Source: Macrocybe gigantea (taxonomy: Eukaryota > Basidiomycota > Agaricomycetes > Agaricales > Callistosporiaceae). Taken from it: DNA of 64,000 nt. Where the stretch lies: NCBI GenBank assembly GCA_011319805.1, contig SJRY01000234.1, positions 806,001 to 870,000 of the forward strand, given 5' to 3'. Of this stretch, positions 9,399 to 22,815 are shown piece by piece (the stretch's first letter is position 1; every line of letters starts with the position of its first letter). The notes under the pieces were generated by a model. It saw only the letters and a program-made list of their open reading frames with translations, had not been told where the DNA came from and searched no databases. The translations under genes and the position numbers were made by a program.

Positions 9399-10990
9399 AT
9401 GCCGTCAGACCAGAGCACCTGGCTCATCTCCGTGCCCAACGACGGCGAGGCCGAGGGTCTCATCCAGGAATTGCATACCAAGTTAGCTTCTTATTCCAAG
9501 TCGTTTAGTCTTGCTCAGCTCGATATCCCGTCATTCAAGGTCTGCCTGTGCTGCTTGAAAGCTCACTCATATCAATGCCGTTGATAGACCGGAACACTCG
9601 ATCTCCTAGTCGTCTTATCCGAAGACTTACCGAAACAAGATGCCTTCTTCACCACGACCGTCGCCAAGACTGTAGACACGCTACGCAACTTGTTGAATAA
9701 CGATCCGTCAAAGCTCACACAACACATCTTGGTAGACGAGAAGCCTGTGGACGATTATCTCTTGAAGGGTTGGAAGTGGAACGAGGGTCGTTATGCTGTT
9801 AACCGAAGCCTCCGCGAAATTGTAGATATGCTGAACAAGGTCGGTGGTACGCAGTGTATCTTTTTTCCGCCTCATAATCATTCTGGCTCTGCTACAAGGA
9901 AATGACTTCAATCGATAATGCCCTCAAGGCTAAAATAAACAATTACAACCTCGTGAAAGGATCTTTAACTCAGATGCAGCGGAAAAGACTGTGGGCCGCC
10001 ATCTTACAATCTTCAATATATGATATTGATCTGCTTATTCCAGTGGCAATCTCTCAGTACGGTCTTTGGCAGATGTAGTGTCCAAGGAAGACTTTGTTCA
10101 AGATTCAGACTATCTCGAAACCCTTTTGGTGGCCGTGCCGAAGTTCGTTCCATTGTGATTTGGTCTATGAAATCGCACACTGACCCATAAAAGGTCCTTG
10201 GTCAAAGATTGGCTTGCAAACTACGAGCGTTTGGCTGCTATGGTCGTGCCTCGATCCTCTACGTAATAAAACTCATCTTTCGACGGAGCCAATTCAACTC
10301 ACGTCGCCTTTAGGGCTATCGCATCGGACGATGAATACAGCCTTTTCTGTGTCGTCGTTTTCAGGCGCGTTCACGATGAATTTGTCCAGGCATGTCGGGA
10401 AAATAAGTGTGTCCATTTTATCTCAGGTATATGCTATCCAGACATAGTTCCACGCAGGTTTATTGTGCGAGACTTCGTGTATTCGGAGCAGGAGATAGAG
10501 AAACAGAGGCAAGATCTCGAGATGGCAGACACAACGGAGAAGGAGCTTTGGGTCTGGAAAAAATCCTTTTCGTTTCCTCATGGTCTCTGACGACTTTCGG
10601 TCTCAGACTGAGTTGCTTCGATTGTCGCGAACGAACTTCTCAGAATCCTTCAAAATCCTTGTTCATCTCAAGGTCCTCCGCCTCTTCGTTGAGAGCGTCC
10701 TTCGATACGGTTTGCCTGCCAATTACCTAGGTGTCGCCATCAAGGTCAGTCATGGTCCGATGTCTGTATTTTATTCTGTCAATGCTTAAGTCGACCTGTA
10801 GCCGGATGTGAAGACGGTCAAGAAAACGCTCGATCTGCTTCAACATCAATTTGCGTATCTCGGCCCCCGTTCGAACGGTCCGCAGAACAATAGGGCGGGA
10901 ACTGAGGAATTCGTTGGGGAGTACCAGTATCTGCTGGAGCAGGAATACTTTCCTTTTGTCCTCTTCGAGATTCCTTGGATTATTATATGA
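9399..10990 (+). CDS. VMA5: V-type H+-ATPase subunit C
   Basis: Eight exons read cleanly: 9399-9539, 9588-about 9840, an exon resuming at GEMTSID (about 9899) to 9990, 10044-10142, 10194-10262, 10314-about 10409, about 10457-10551, 10607-10744 and 10802-10990. Family blocks appear in order: [90 protein letters not shown] and, near the end, [11 protein letters not shown]. Subunit C links the V1 catalytic head to the V0 ring and controls reversible V1-V0 disassembly on vacuolar and Golgi membranes. An upstream in-frame ATG at 9375 would add MKSLLSAI. I prefer 9399 because homologues begin near this point. No frame break is seen. Confidence 0.93.
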
Positions 10991-11284
10991 TGAATTTGAC
11001 GACTCCTTCGTAATGCCTACGGACCTCACTCTGTCATTGTAAATAATCTATTATTGAGACGATAAAGATACGACCAGCCCACTGCTGCAGGGATGAGATC
11101 TATAGTACAGTGATCTGAACCACAGCGCGTAAAGCGACGAAAGATTACAGTATGGTACTCATTACCGACTGTGGGAAAAGGAACAGAAAAAGCGAAAGGA
11201 AAAAACAAAGTTGGGTAGATGATATGCAGGAAGCCAGTCCATCTCGTACACATTTGACTTTTATACAATGGCGGCAGGATCCAC

Positions 11285-14200
11285 TTACAGGCCAAGATTA
11301 GAGATGACTCGGGAGACCTCGTCGATAGCCTCCTCATCAAGGGAATTACTAGCTCGTTGAGCATGCGCGTCGATCACGGATGTTCGCACGGTGCTCGGCG
11401 GCCCATATACACTAGGGAACGAAGGCGCCGTAGCCGAACTGGGACTCGAATTGCCCCCAGTATCTCCGGTGGATGTCGTAGGCGACTCTGGAGGAGGAAG
11501 CCTCGAGGAGGCTTCGGCAATGCGGTTGAGCGAGAAGGTGAGGTCCAACGACTGTGCTCGGTTTGTTAACGATCGCGGCTTGGACACCTGCTCCTTCAGT
11601 TTCGCTTCCAAAAGAGAATCCGATCCTCTTTTGATGGCGTCTTCGGAATGCCTCGTACGGTGGGGAATCCCAGATCCCTGCGTTGTCATTGTCAGGTTAC
11701 ATCCAGATTGAAACCAAGAAGTAGCGTACAATCGGGGGTAAGGGGTCCAGTACTCTACCGCTGGACCTGGAATAAAGGCCTCTGGATCCTCGCGTTCCTC
11801 CAAGTTATATATATAGGATGGTTGATTAAAGAGCGCCTTAACATCTGGAGATGAATTAGCAAGTCGAAGCCTTCGATCTCCAACGTCTGGACGACCCATG
11901 TCGACGGATTCTACAGTGACGGAAGCACAGTGAGCAACGTTAGCGTGGGTTTGTGAAAAAAGCGAAAGATGAAGCAAACTGACCGTGTCCACGAGTTTTG
12001 GCTGTTGGAAGGACTTTGCTATCGAAATGCGGGAACGCTTCAGCAAAAGAATCGCCGCGTTTGTGAGTATGCGCAGTTGGGGAAGGATAGACATGGATAT
12101 TGTGGCTGATTAAGAATTGCTCCAGCATTTCGCGAGCAGTAATGAGGAAATCACTGTTGCTACGTTGACAGCGGAATTTGAAAGAGAACTCTGCAGGGGT
12201 TTCGGAGCCAGACGCAGTGGAGGGCGTTTTGAAATTAGGCGTGATGGAGACCTGCAACTCGCGCTTGACACGTTCGACAAGGCTGTTAAATTCGGCGGAA
12301 CTGCATACGCGCGGCAAGTCCGCATTTGGAGGGACAGCCATATCGGCTTCAAAAGGAACATGATCCTGTTCGTAAATTCAGTATCGATCGGAATAGAACA
12401 GGAAAAAGCGCACAAGAAGCATGGCCGCTGCAATCTGCACTTGACTCTCCGGACCAAAGATGGTGACGATGTCCGAAGCAGTCTCTTTGTCCGGGAACCG
12501 CACGCGAGAATTCGTTTTGGTTTCAATATCATGAATAAATATACTCTTCTCTCCTAACAAGGTACGATGATATCGTCGGGGAATAGCGACGGTCTCGTTG
12601 ACATAGTCCTTATCCTATCATGCCAATAAGATCACGTCTCGGTCATATTCGAGTACCCATACCTTGGGATTGACCAACTCCATCACAGATTGTTTAAGAT
12701 TGTCTAAGTTGATAGCATTTTTTGCAGGGGTCCGTGCGATAACGTTGTCGTCGTTGTCATTGTAACCGCCAAGCGCCGCAAATTCTTCAGCATTAGAGAA
12801 TTTGACATAGACACCGTACTTCTTCATTATACGCTGTATGCTTCGTCCCCTACACCGATTATACGCTTGTGGTATGCCTCAGGCACATGAAATGAAATTT
12901 CAGCCGGAAGTTCTTCTTGGAGAAGTGTAAGCCCTTGCAAAACAGAACTATCGGGACCGGAAACATCGATCAAGAAGTTATGATCGTTAAAGGTCTCGAA
13001 TTTAATTTTCACGTTCGTAGTTTGCATGATTTTGTTGATTTTCCCATTTTTCTTGCCGCTGATGAAGTCGCGATGCTCGTTGGATAATTCAATTTGGAAT
13101 CGAATTTCATGATGAAAAGCCTGGAACATAAAACGCTGTGAGTCGTTTGCAGAATTGGAAAACCAAAGGCCGACTCACCTTAATAATATCCAAGTCCATG
13201 ACCATGCTAACAGCCGCACGAACTTCGTGCTCGAGACCATGCATCTCGAAGCACATGCTTTTAAAAACGACTTCGGCCCCCGTCGCCATGGAAATTTGTT
13301 TAAGGAGGGTCGTCACCGCCGACGGATTGAGCGTAGGAGGGGGTAATAAAGCGTTGAATTGTAGCGGTAGAAGCCAGAAAGAGCCGACATAGTATTGACA
13401 GGCCTGAAACCCATCTCATTTAAAAAAACATCGTGGTACGCATGAATTACTAAGACTCACCAATTGCATCATGGAGCGGATCGTCCGCTGGATGCTTACC
13501 CGGTTGTCCCCGTAGACTGTGATCAAACTAGTAGAGCCCCGAGAGGTGGAAACTGAATGAAACTAGCATTGTCCGTCATTATTGTCTTCAGATCGTCGCC
13601 ACGGTCCGTCACCATCCAATCCAATTTTCGCGGTAGTATAGCCGTATCTCGTGACACGATGGATTTGCTCTGCGAGACAAGTCGAAACGGCTTTGTTTCA
13701 AGTTCAGTGATGAAAGAAATCATACCTTATTCGCCGAAAACTGGAAAAGCATATCCCTAGCCCTTTGCACGCCGAAGAATTCTCCCGTAATCCATACCGT
13801 GCTGCTATTTCTGTATGGTTGGCCGTTGACGACGGTTGTGCTGGTGATTTCAGGGCCCATGAGTCCTTGAAGGGGTGAGGGAAGATAGATGTTGGTGGCC
13901 GTCTCCTCCTGAATGGACTGAAGAGCGCTGCGCTTTTTACCGGCAATGATTGGCTGTAATTTTGGATCGATTTCGCAAGGCTCGGCGTGTAGGCCGCTCT
14001 GAAGCACCATAAGACTTAAATGCTGCAAAGGTACACAAATTCGACTCACCAACTCATCCAACATAACCAGCAAACGCACACGAGCCAGATCCACGGAATC
14101 TTCGTAGCCAGTAATGACCAGCTCGCAAACGCGTTCGGTTTCCAGGCCGGACCATCCCGCACTTCCCGTGATGCCATCGGGAGGAGTACGATTGGAAAGC

Positions 14201-14725
14201 GATAAGGGGCTGTTCACGACCGCGATGTGAGCAAGGGTCTGGGATGCAATCTCGTCCAGTCGACGTCGGACGTCCGGCTTGAGGGTCGGTTTTGAAGAAG
14301 GAAAGTCCAAAATCTCGGATCGAGCAACCTTTATGGCAGCACGGTGCTGGTTGAGATACGTGAGGACGTGGTACAAAAAAAAAAAAGAAAGCAGAGGCAT
14401 GTACCTGAACTGGGCACTGCTTCAAAATCATGCCACGCGCGGCCATAACCTGCTGGTAGGCGCCCGTAATGTGGAAGTTCCAGCCTCGGCCATGATCCGC
14501 CAAAAGATATGAGATGTGGCAGCCATGGAGAGACATGGCCATCATTGCGAGCTTCTGGATGGCATCGGGGTCGGCTGCAGGTGGCACGTCGGAGAGGTGC
14601 TGCGAGGGTTGGTAGGGATCGGAGGGAGCTCTGAGCTCGGTGGAAGGGAATTCAAGAGAGGAGGTAGGAGGGTGAATATGTCGCGACCTGCGTGGATAGG
14701 TGAAGGAGGTAGTGTAGACATCCAT
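11285..14725 (-). CDS. Multi-KH-domain RNA-binding protein
   Basis: A large cytosolic-type protein with several KH modules. Clear exons include 14725-14405, 14346-14050, 13998 to about 13727, about 13673-13461, 13403-13179 and 13120 onward, with introns 14347-14404, 13999-14049, 13404-13460 and 13121-13178. KH-type segments include IDPKLQPIIAGKKRSALQ, YHKRIIGVGGRSIQRIMKKY (needs one base restored) and YHRTLLGEKSIFI. The architecture resembles the fungal KH family that includes yeast YLL032C, a ribosome-associated protein of unknown role. Single-base frame breaks occur in C4 runs at 12847-12850 and 13537-13540 (coding GGGG). A third is possible near 11734-11745, before GSGIPHRTRH. The C-terminus is Ser/Pro-rich and ends VSRVISNLGL. 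RNA binding is well supported; targets are unknown. Confidence 0.82.
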
Positions 14726-15029
14726 ATGGACTGAATATACAGATCAAAGATAGGGTTAGCGGGTATGTTGGATAGGAGGGTATTGACACAAGAATGGTAT
14801 CAATGTTGGGGTCGGCCTGACCTGTCCTGCGAAGGAACGAGATAGTCGTTGAGCAGACCGAACAAAGTAGTGGAAAATATAAAAGTTGCGAAGGATATAT
14901 AGGAGACTCGACGAATCTGTCTCAGGCGGAACTGGGCGTCTGAGAAAAAAAAAAAAAAATCCACGCGGGCTTTCAATTCTCCCCGACCGAGACATGAGCC
15001 CCTAACTATTTTATATACTTTCGACGCTG
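14726..15029. other. Gap between RBR ligase 3' end and KH gene promoter
   Basis: 304 bp between two minus-strand genes. It includes an A14 run at about 14944-14957 (T tract on the transcribed sense of both genes), likely promoter or 3'-end sequence. I see no gene. Confidence 0.4.
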
Positions 15030-16642
15030 CTATTCTATTTCGACCCACTCTTCGCTCTCTGCGTTGAAATCGAACAGCTTCTGGTAGCACGGCTGCCCGG
15101 CCTGCGAGAAGTGCGCGTAAGGATTTTGCCCTGATAGCTTGCTTCCACATCTGTAGCAAAAATGCTGGCGGCACTTGATGCACGTCATCTGCCCCAGCCT
15201 CCGTCAGCCTCGGTCCGTCAGCAGAATTACCCTCATACGTACATGGTTGCATCCTAGGGATTTCTGCACATGAAGGTGACAGCCGGGACATGCCATCGTC
15301 GATGACTCAATCCATGCTTTGTTTGCTTGCTCTTCTTCATATGTCCTAACCAGCTTGAGAATGTTGTTGCGTCCGAAGCTGACCTCCATCTCGCGCCGTT
15401 CCGGAGAATGTTCTCCGTAGCCGAGGTACTCCAAAACCAATTTCTCGGAGAAAGCGATCGGGCAGACCGTATGTGGTCCGTGCCTAATTCACCGCGTCAT
15501 CATCAATGTTCATCACGCCGGACGTAACATGCTGAAGTCATACCACGTCCGCTTGCAAAACGAGCAAAAGGCAAAAGAACATGCCGGGCATGTCCTGAGC
15601 CTGTTCCAGCCCGAATCCTCGTCTTCGGAGGTCGGTTTACGGACCGGATACTGGCAAAAATCCATCGGACAATGGACAATCGTCGGATCTGTTTCGAATT
15701 GACAACAATGAAGGAGCGCCAAGTTATCATACGTGACGTGCCTCTTTCGAGATCCCGCTTCGTCCTCAGCCATTTCCATCTCTGAACGCCAGCCTCATTG
15801 ATGATGCGGGACACTTCTTCGACGTCCGCTTCTCGCCCGTGCTTAACGCAGTCTGGGTCAGGACATCCGACTCTTCCAACATCCCCTTCCGTGATACACA
15901 GGTCCCAGAAGTCTCGGAGGCACGATCGGCAGTACACATGGCTGCAGGACAGCTTGACGCATTTGCTCCCTTCAGGACCGTCAGACAGATGGCACAGGAG
16001 TGTGCCGCTTGAGCAAACTGCCTTCGCTTTGTGTCTGCGTCGTAGTCCATAAGGAGGCCGCCTAACGCGTTTGGCGACAAACTTGTGAGCCTTGGAAGAA
16101 CATTCAACTTGTGCGCTCATCGCGTGAAGGAAGAACACACTGAATATTATTATCTGTCAACGATGCATATTCTGGATCTTGAAGGAAGCTACCGGTCCGA
16201 ATGAACTCCACCCAGTCGTATAAAGCTCCTTGGCCTGGCTGCCATCTGTCGAGCAGCAACGACTGTAGGCGTTTCGGTAACGGCAACCACGAGTGAGTAG
16301 CCCTGATACCACGTAACTCTGGCGGTGATTGTAACGGGTAAGAAGGCGGCAATATAATATTAAGGGTGAGTGGAGGCAACGATGCAAGGACGATGGACAG
16401 CGATTGTGCCGAAGACGAAAGAACTGTGATGTCATTCTGAAGGATCTCGACACGTCGTGGCTCCTCAAATTCAATGGGTATTTCGAGGTTGAAATCATGG
16501 TCCCTGCCTTCGGGGCTCGCTATATACTCTGGATAAATAGACTTGGTGACGGAATTGTGAACTTGGGTCAATACGCCATCTTGATCGGATGACCTACCTC
16601 TAAAACCTCCCATTCCTCCCTCTGTAGAGCTCGACAATCCAT
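15030..16642 (-). CDS. RWD/RING-between-RING E3 ubiquitin ligase (RNF14/Itt1-like)
   Basis: The true N-terminus is MDCRALQREEWEVLESIYPE, obtained by removing an intron at 16542-16597; this is a textbook RWD domain start. The RWD continues with LNIILPPSYPLQSPPE. After a short linker comes RING1 (HSCAICLTVL, KCVKLSCSHVYCRSCLRDFW), then IBR-type cysteines (VHCPMDFCQYP, CPACSFAFCSFCKRTWHG). RING2 follows: MACPGCHLHVQKSLGCNHM and HFCYRCGSKLSG, the former containing the likely catalytic Cys. The protein ends SEEWVEIE. Reading RING1 continuously needs one base added to the C3 run at 15968-15970, giving VLKGSKCVKL. RNF14/Itt1 proteins bind translation termination factors and ubiquitinate trapped ribosomal proteins. 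The junction between RWD and RING1 remains uncertain. Confidence 0.85.
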
Positions 16643-16943
16643 ATCATAGATTGTGGGTGGTTCGCGACCTGTTAAACGGTACGAAGGAAACATTCATACA
16701 TGCAGTCCAACAAATGCCAAGTCTGAGTCATATTGATGAGGGGTACCTTGTGATTGACGCTGCGAGTCTCCGGACTTTCGCTGTAATCGCACACAAAATC
16801 AACTATGCAGCATCTCGTCGAAGCAGGTCACCGTGTCGAACAGAGTTCTCCAACGAGTGATAAGCAAAGCATCCCGCCAGCCACTCGCTTATGTAATGAA
16901 CGAATTGCAAAATTCATTCTCGTTCTTGGTCTTCGTCTCTTTC
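16643..16943. promoter_or_regulatory. Divergent promoter, RBR ligase / Urb2
   Basis: 301 bp between divergent starts. Open frames at 16651-16860 and 16805-17155 are not in the Urb2 frame and lack motifs, although a 5'-leader exon for Urb2 is possible. No clear TATA element. Confidence 0.4.
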
Positions 16944-19900
16944 ATGGCAGGGGATGGTTCCTCGCAAAATTTCATTCGAGCATTAAAATTATCATCCGAC
17001 CCCCCTTATCCGGGTGGACCACTCAAAATAGAGATCGCCAGGAAAGCATGGGACGATCAATCGTTCTACATTCCGAACAAGGCAGAGGTGATCGCAGACT
17101 GGCTGCTGAGCAGGTTTTTGAAAGAAAGAGCAAGAGAACAGTGCGTCATTCCTAACCTCCGTTTCGCCGATAACGGAATAATCCCCCTCTAGATCCTCAA
17201 ATCCAATCTTGGATACAGCGTACTGGTCTCTTTTGGAGGATATTATCTCCATCTCCACTGCTCAGAACAGCTCCCATTCATCATCGAATCTTTGGCTACC
17301 TGCGCTCGTTAACCGGTTGCCTGTCGTCGTGATTCTCACAAGTCTTCTCAAGCTAGTTCCAGGTGCCACCCTTCAGCTCCAACACGATCTGGAACGCTTC
17401 GCTTCCAACTGCTTCATCAAATTATGGCCTCTAATTTCTGCAAAATTGGGTTTAGAAATGTTGCTAGACTGCGCGGGCGCTTTGCTATGTCGTTTTGCGG
17501 ACGGCGACCCAGAAACAACGACCAATTACCTCGAACAGCTTTGTCTCCTGGTAGTATCAGCCTATAGGCATTCTTTATCAAACTCCCAAACAAAAAGAAG
17601 GTGATTCCGTCTTGTTTGATCCTAGAAATTCCATCTGACGTTCGTCAGGCATACATTGCTTTCCTCCAAGGCCCATTCGCGTGTTGGGTCAAAGTAGTCG
17701 TCAGGAAGTCAGCCTGCTCCAATCAAAAGCTCGCAACGAGCATCTACGACATGGGCATCGATACATTGTTGAATGTCGATATTTTGCGCCACAATCGTGG
17801 TTCGCAATCTGAACATCCTTTTTTCCATGAATTGGCGGAAATGGCCGCACACGAAACAGCCGTTCTTGAACTTCTTCCTGAAATGTTTGCCTCTGTGGTT
17901 CATGTGGCGAAGAAGAATCGCAGCGCTTTATTCGGACAAAGCTCAAGCCAAACCCATGATCTCATGCTTCGAGAGCTGCGTTCCTATACAATGAGGTTCT
18001 TCGTGTCATGCCAGGAACTGATACATTCTATTGAGCCCTCGACACAGTCCTGGAAAACGAAACATTGTCTGTTACTCCTGGTTTGTCAAGAAAACTTATT
18101 TGCGTCCAACGATGTTCTCGTCAAGTCAATCTTTGAGTCGAATATTCAGACCATGCTTGATTTTTTGAACGTTGATCGTAAGTTTTCTTATTTTTCGATT
18201 GAACCTCTTTCTTCTATATATTATCAGGGAATGCAGAGGATGCAGAAGCTGTGATGGGGTGCCTAACGACTCTCGCTCGCATTGACAATGAGCTCGTCCT
18301 TCCGTATCTCACTCAGATTTTACCCTATCTCATCCTTGTATGTCCATCCTTAATTTTATTGGTTGTTATTTTTTTTTACTGACGATGGGAAGAGTTCAAA
18401 TACCTTCGAAGCTTCAGCAATCTTCTTAGATTTGCAACTTGGATACCATACCAAAACACGAACTTTGAACACCTATCTCGCGACTCTATTCCAAACGCTG
18501 TACTCATCGCAACCCTTCATGGAAAAAACCGGTCCACGCAGGGCGTATTATGAAAGCCTTTCTGGTCCACTTCTGTATCCAAAATTTGATGGCTTAACGA
18601 GGGCGATCCACAACTTTGTCACAAGGGCCCAGATTGTATCTTCTATAGAGTTAGTCCTCACTTCTATCAAGATGGCCTGGGATGGGTTTAAGGTCTATGC
18701 TGGATTCAACGACGCAATCGACACAACGAGGGCTGACCAAACGTCATTCTCTACATCTCGGACCGAGGCTCTTGCCACGGTCCTCTCTTTGACTACCCAA
18801 CTCGCAACTACAACATTACCCTTCATGCCCATCACCTTGCATCAGAGGTCGACCGCTCTAGATTGTCCCCATTGGCGAAAGACTTCTCGACGTCCTGCCT
18901 TGTGCCGATGTTAAAGAAGACGGTGAAAGCACTACGTCACACACGTCATGGAGATACATGGGCCCTGGAGATTGTTTCCGCGTCCTTATTGCGCCTTCGA
19001 TATGTTCTACATACAACTGTGGCATTCGGTCTAGAGCCTTCTGATGGTAATGCGCCGAAAAGGATGGTCGAGATGCTTGCAAAAGATGAACTGTTAGATG
19101 AGCTAAGGGTAGAAATTGTGAGTTTGTTTTATCTGCATCTTGATGTGCGTCAGCGTTGACGCACGATGCGAGACTCGTTCCCTGTTTTTCGATATCGCCT
19201 CTGGTTACATCGATTTTGACAGGGTCTTCACCGAATTGCTGACGTATCTTGAGGCGCAACTAAACGTTGCATCCACTGAACAGGCGAACGTGGCTCTTCT
19301 ACGCCTCTTGAGTGATAAATATTTGCCAATTGTAAAGTGAGTGGACTCTCCCGCGAAGCCAGCAAACCGATTGAGAACAGATTTGATCAGCCTCCATGCT
19401 TCACAACCGCAACTGGAGCGTTTCCTTCGAATCTACATCATGACTTTGAATTCGAATTCGGATGGGATTTCGATGAACAACCTTCTTTTTCCCTTGTTCC
19501 AATCGGCCGATTTCTGGGAGTTGAGCAATATACGAAGTAAGTGTCATCATCGTCCCGGTGTCCCTGCAGCCATTCTAATGTTCCTAGCGGCTATGTTGAC
19601 GCTGCTGAGTGAAATGACAGCTTCGCTTGATACCGCGAATGACAGCATCGGTGGGGACACTATGGTTGCTGCATTGGCGTATCACTTGCTTTTGCTCTTT
19701 CCCGTGGAATATTTATCCAAACCACTACGTACGGATCTTGTCAGACGGGCTTTCGCAGCCGATCGCCTCCTTAGCCAACATTTCTTTGATGAAAATGTGT
19801 CACACTTGACGAACATCCGTACATTCCTCCAACGCTTGCTGGCCAGCGACATTCATACCGATCAAAATGCGAGCGTCTCTCTTGTCCCTGTCTTTCCGTT

Positions 19901-21857
19901 AAATTACATCTCACTTTCAAACACAGACGGTGACTATTTGCAATTACCTCAAGGAGTTGCTCACTGGCGAATGTTTGAATGGCGTCAACGGAGCGGCTTA
20001 CGTAGCCTCTACGGTCACCCTCTTCGAGGTTTGTTTCAAGTGAGTATCTGGTTGCTTACTTGCATTTGCGAAATTAATTTTGTCGAAAGTGAATTGTTGA
20101 GGACATTAAAGAAGTCGGACGTCCATGCCATCTCGGAGGCACTTCAACCCCTTATCGATGCTATGGCCAAGACGGTTTTGGTGTCGAATCTGTCCCTTCA
20201 GGCGTTCTTTCGAACCGTAACCCTTGTAAATGATGAATTCCTCTATGACAGGTGAGTACTGTCTGTCATGGGACTAATTGGTGCTTCATAACGCATTATG
20301 CATAGCGAGTCGATGAAATCATTCTTTTGCCAAATTTATGATAATGCTATGGTCTCCATCATTAATATGGAAGTAACCAAACTGGTTTCAAGCCAAGATG
20401 CGCCAACCAGCAATGATGTGAACTTGCTTACGTTATGGCATTCCTTTCTTCTTCTCGGCAAAAGGCTGGGGATTGTAGGTAAGGCTGGCATCTCGTTAAC
20501 GGCAACGAGTCCTAATCTCCTGTAGTCTATCCCAATTCAAATTTAGGGAAGCAACTGGTTTCCAAGGCTTTGAGTCTACAGACAGTTGCCCTACTGTGGT
20601 TTCTGATAATATCAGTTTCGCTTGCGCATCTTTCGCCATTTTGTTACAGGAAGTGCAGTCGTGCGATGATCGCGATCGTCTAACTGGTATACGCCTTGCA
20701 AGCATTAGTTACGTCCTACTCGCGCCTAAATTGGGACCTGAAGGTGAGCGTGTATGGGCTCGTCGACTGTGACACCCTGACACTGACTTTGCAGGTCAGA
20801 ACCTCCTCGACAAAGAGCTTTTAAGAGCGTGTCGAGACTTCTCCGCATCTGATTATTCCTCAACCCTCAAGATCACACTCGATCTCATGACGAATGAGCC
20901 CTCATATCATCACATAAATACGATTCATTTCGCTACGATACTGCTTCATAATCATCCAAAAAGTAGGGCTCGCTTTTCTATCTATAGGTTACGTCGAACA
21001 ACTGACTATTTACTCAGATACTTTCAAATATATGCAAGAATTCGCGACGGAGTGCATCAAAGTCTTCATTAACTGGGATGAACCCGTTGGAGAAACTGTA
21101 TCATTGCAGTACCAGCAGCTTGATTTGATAGCCCAACACTGCTCGGAACGAGTATGTGGAATTTATCGTGTCTCCGCATTCGCTGAACCGTCCTTTGCAG
21201 CCTATAGCGTTACGGCCAATGGATGTCAACAACATCTGGACCATCTTGATCCGTTGCCTTGCTGGATGTTCCTGCCATGAAAGATTAACGAATGCGGAAA
21301 TGTTTCATAAAATCGTCTCTATTACCAGCTCATTGATGCGGTTACGAAGGGATCTGGTGTCGCTTACATTGCCACAGTTGACCACAATTCTGCGGCGGTT
21401 GGTAGGACTGATGCGGAGCTTGCGTGGACAGCTTGGAACGCAGCAACGAACGATGATCAGCAACACGCAGCCGAGATGGCTCAGTGCTGACGCTCCACTT
21501 GGTGTCGAGGAAGCGAGACTGCTGTCTCGACTTTTCGAGACGCTGACCGCAAAGACCGTTCCGCGTAACAATGTGGTATCGACCGAGACGCACAAAGCGG
21601 AGTCTCTCGCGAAGGCATTCTCGAAACATGCTACGTACGTACTCGAAGCATATGTTGAAGCTGTAAACGATCCCTTCTGCATCATGTCATCCGACCTGCG
21701 CAAGGATCTTTACCCAGGATTGTTCGTGCTGTGCGGCATGATCAGCGACCACAACCGCGATGCTCTGATGCTTTCGGCGCTCGATGCTGGTGGTAAAGCG
21801 ACGATGAAATCATTATGGCGGGAATATGAAAAACAAAAATACGTAGGCAAGGGTTAG
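16944..21857 (+). CDS. URB2: Urb2/Npa2-family pre-60S ribosome biogenesis protein
   Basis: A long helical-repeat protein across about 5 kb with many introns. The proposed start (MAGDGSSQNFIRALKLSSDP) leads to the family-like N-terminus GGPLKIEIARKAWDD and YIPNKAEVIADWLLSRFLK. The first junction (donor after 17140, acceptor at about 17192) then gives SSNPILDTAYWSLLEDI. The C-terminal block (LYPGLFVLCGMISD, then LDAGGKATMKSLWREYEKQK and YVGKG) is the Urb2/Npa2 signature. Yeast Urb2 works with Npa1/Urb1 and DEAD-box helicases in early 60S assembly in the nucleolus. One-base deficits occur at an A5 run (17592-17596) and a C3 run (18819-18821); restoring them gives KKVIPSCLILEIPSDV and LPLHAHHLASEVDRS. 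I am sure of the gene, less sure of every exon. Confidence 0.8.
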
Positions 21858-21936
21858 GATACTCGCTACGGTGCTGTTTACATGTAACACTGCCACTGTA
21901 ATGCCAAATTAGTCCATTCTCCCACCAATCTTAGCT

Positions 21937-22638
21937 ATGTTCCGTCAGAGTGCGCGAACCTTAGCAAGGCGCTTCATCTTCACCGCCGTACCCGTCCTCT
22001 TGAAACCTGTCAAGAACGGTCGTGCGGTCCTATCTCATACACCCACACATCCCATGGGGCCAGTTCGGATGATGACCATTCCTTCCTCGCACATCAACGA
22101 CAGGTGCGCCTTGTGGTACCTCTAACGTTCGTTTAAGAAGCACTCATGTTCTGCAGTTCTATTACAATAGAGCACTATCATGAGCTATCTGACGCAACAA
22201 TGGAGGCGCTCCTTGACTCGCTTGAGGACCTGCTAGACGAACTGGTCGACCCGGACTACGAAGTCGAATATCACGTATGTCGCCCTTAAGAGTCGATCAG
22301 TCAGGAACCTGTTCAGTGTTGTCTTGATGGACAGAGTGGTGTCTTGACTCTGAAGCTTGGGAAAAAGGGGACGTATGTCATCAACAAGCAACCACCGAAC
22401 AAGCAGATCTGGTTGTCCTCGCCTTTTAGGTAGGTTCTCAGTCCTTCGTGTGGAGCACATGCTGATGCTCAGAATCAGTGGACCTAAGAGATACGATTAT
22501 CTGGAGAGCGAGGATGACTGGCTGTATTCTCGCGATGGTCGTTCGCTAAATGACTTGCTAAACGATGAACTCACTGGAGCATTGAATTGCAAGGTTGATC
22601 TGGATTTACGGCACAAGATTCATGACCATCTCAGTTAG
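21937..22638 (+). CDS. YFH1: Frataxin, mitochondrial iron-binding protein
   Basis: Four exons: 21937-22103, 22157-22274, 22335-22429 and 22479-22638. A long Arg-rich presequence ([20 protein letters not shown]) precedes the mature domain. The acidic helix 1 ridge that binds iron is present ([20 protein letters not shown]). The beta-sheet signature is [20 protein letters not shown] followed by SGPKRYDY, and the C-terminal helix contains LNDLLNDEL. Frataxin stimulates cysteine desulfurase and supplies iron during Fe-S cluster assembly in the mitochondrial matrix. The frame is intact throughout. The gene starts 79 bp after the Urb2 stop on the same strand, so its promoter must be very short or overlap the Urb2 3' end. 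Confidence 0.96.
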
Positions 22639-22815
22639 TTTGTCACAACCATCTTGTCTGGACCTGTGTTCCTCAAGGATAATCTCTGGATATGAATTGA
22701 CAATATGGTAATACATGTGCAAAACTGTGAATGTAGAATGCGAGGTGTATATCGTAAATAATGTCACTTGCGAAACGAAGGTAAACCAAAGGCAACACGA
22801 GAAATCAGTGATAAT

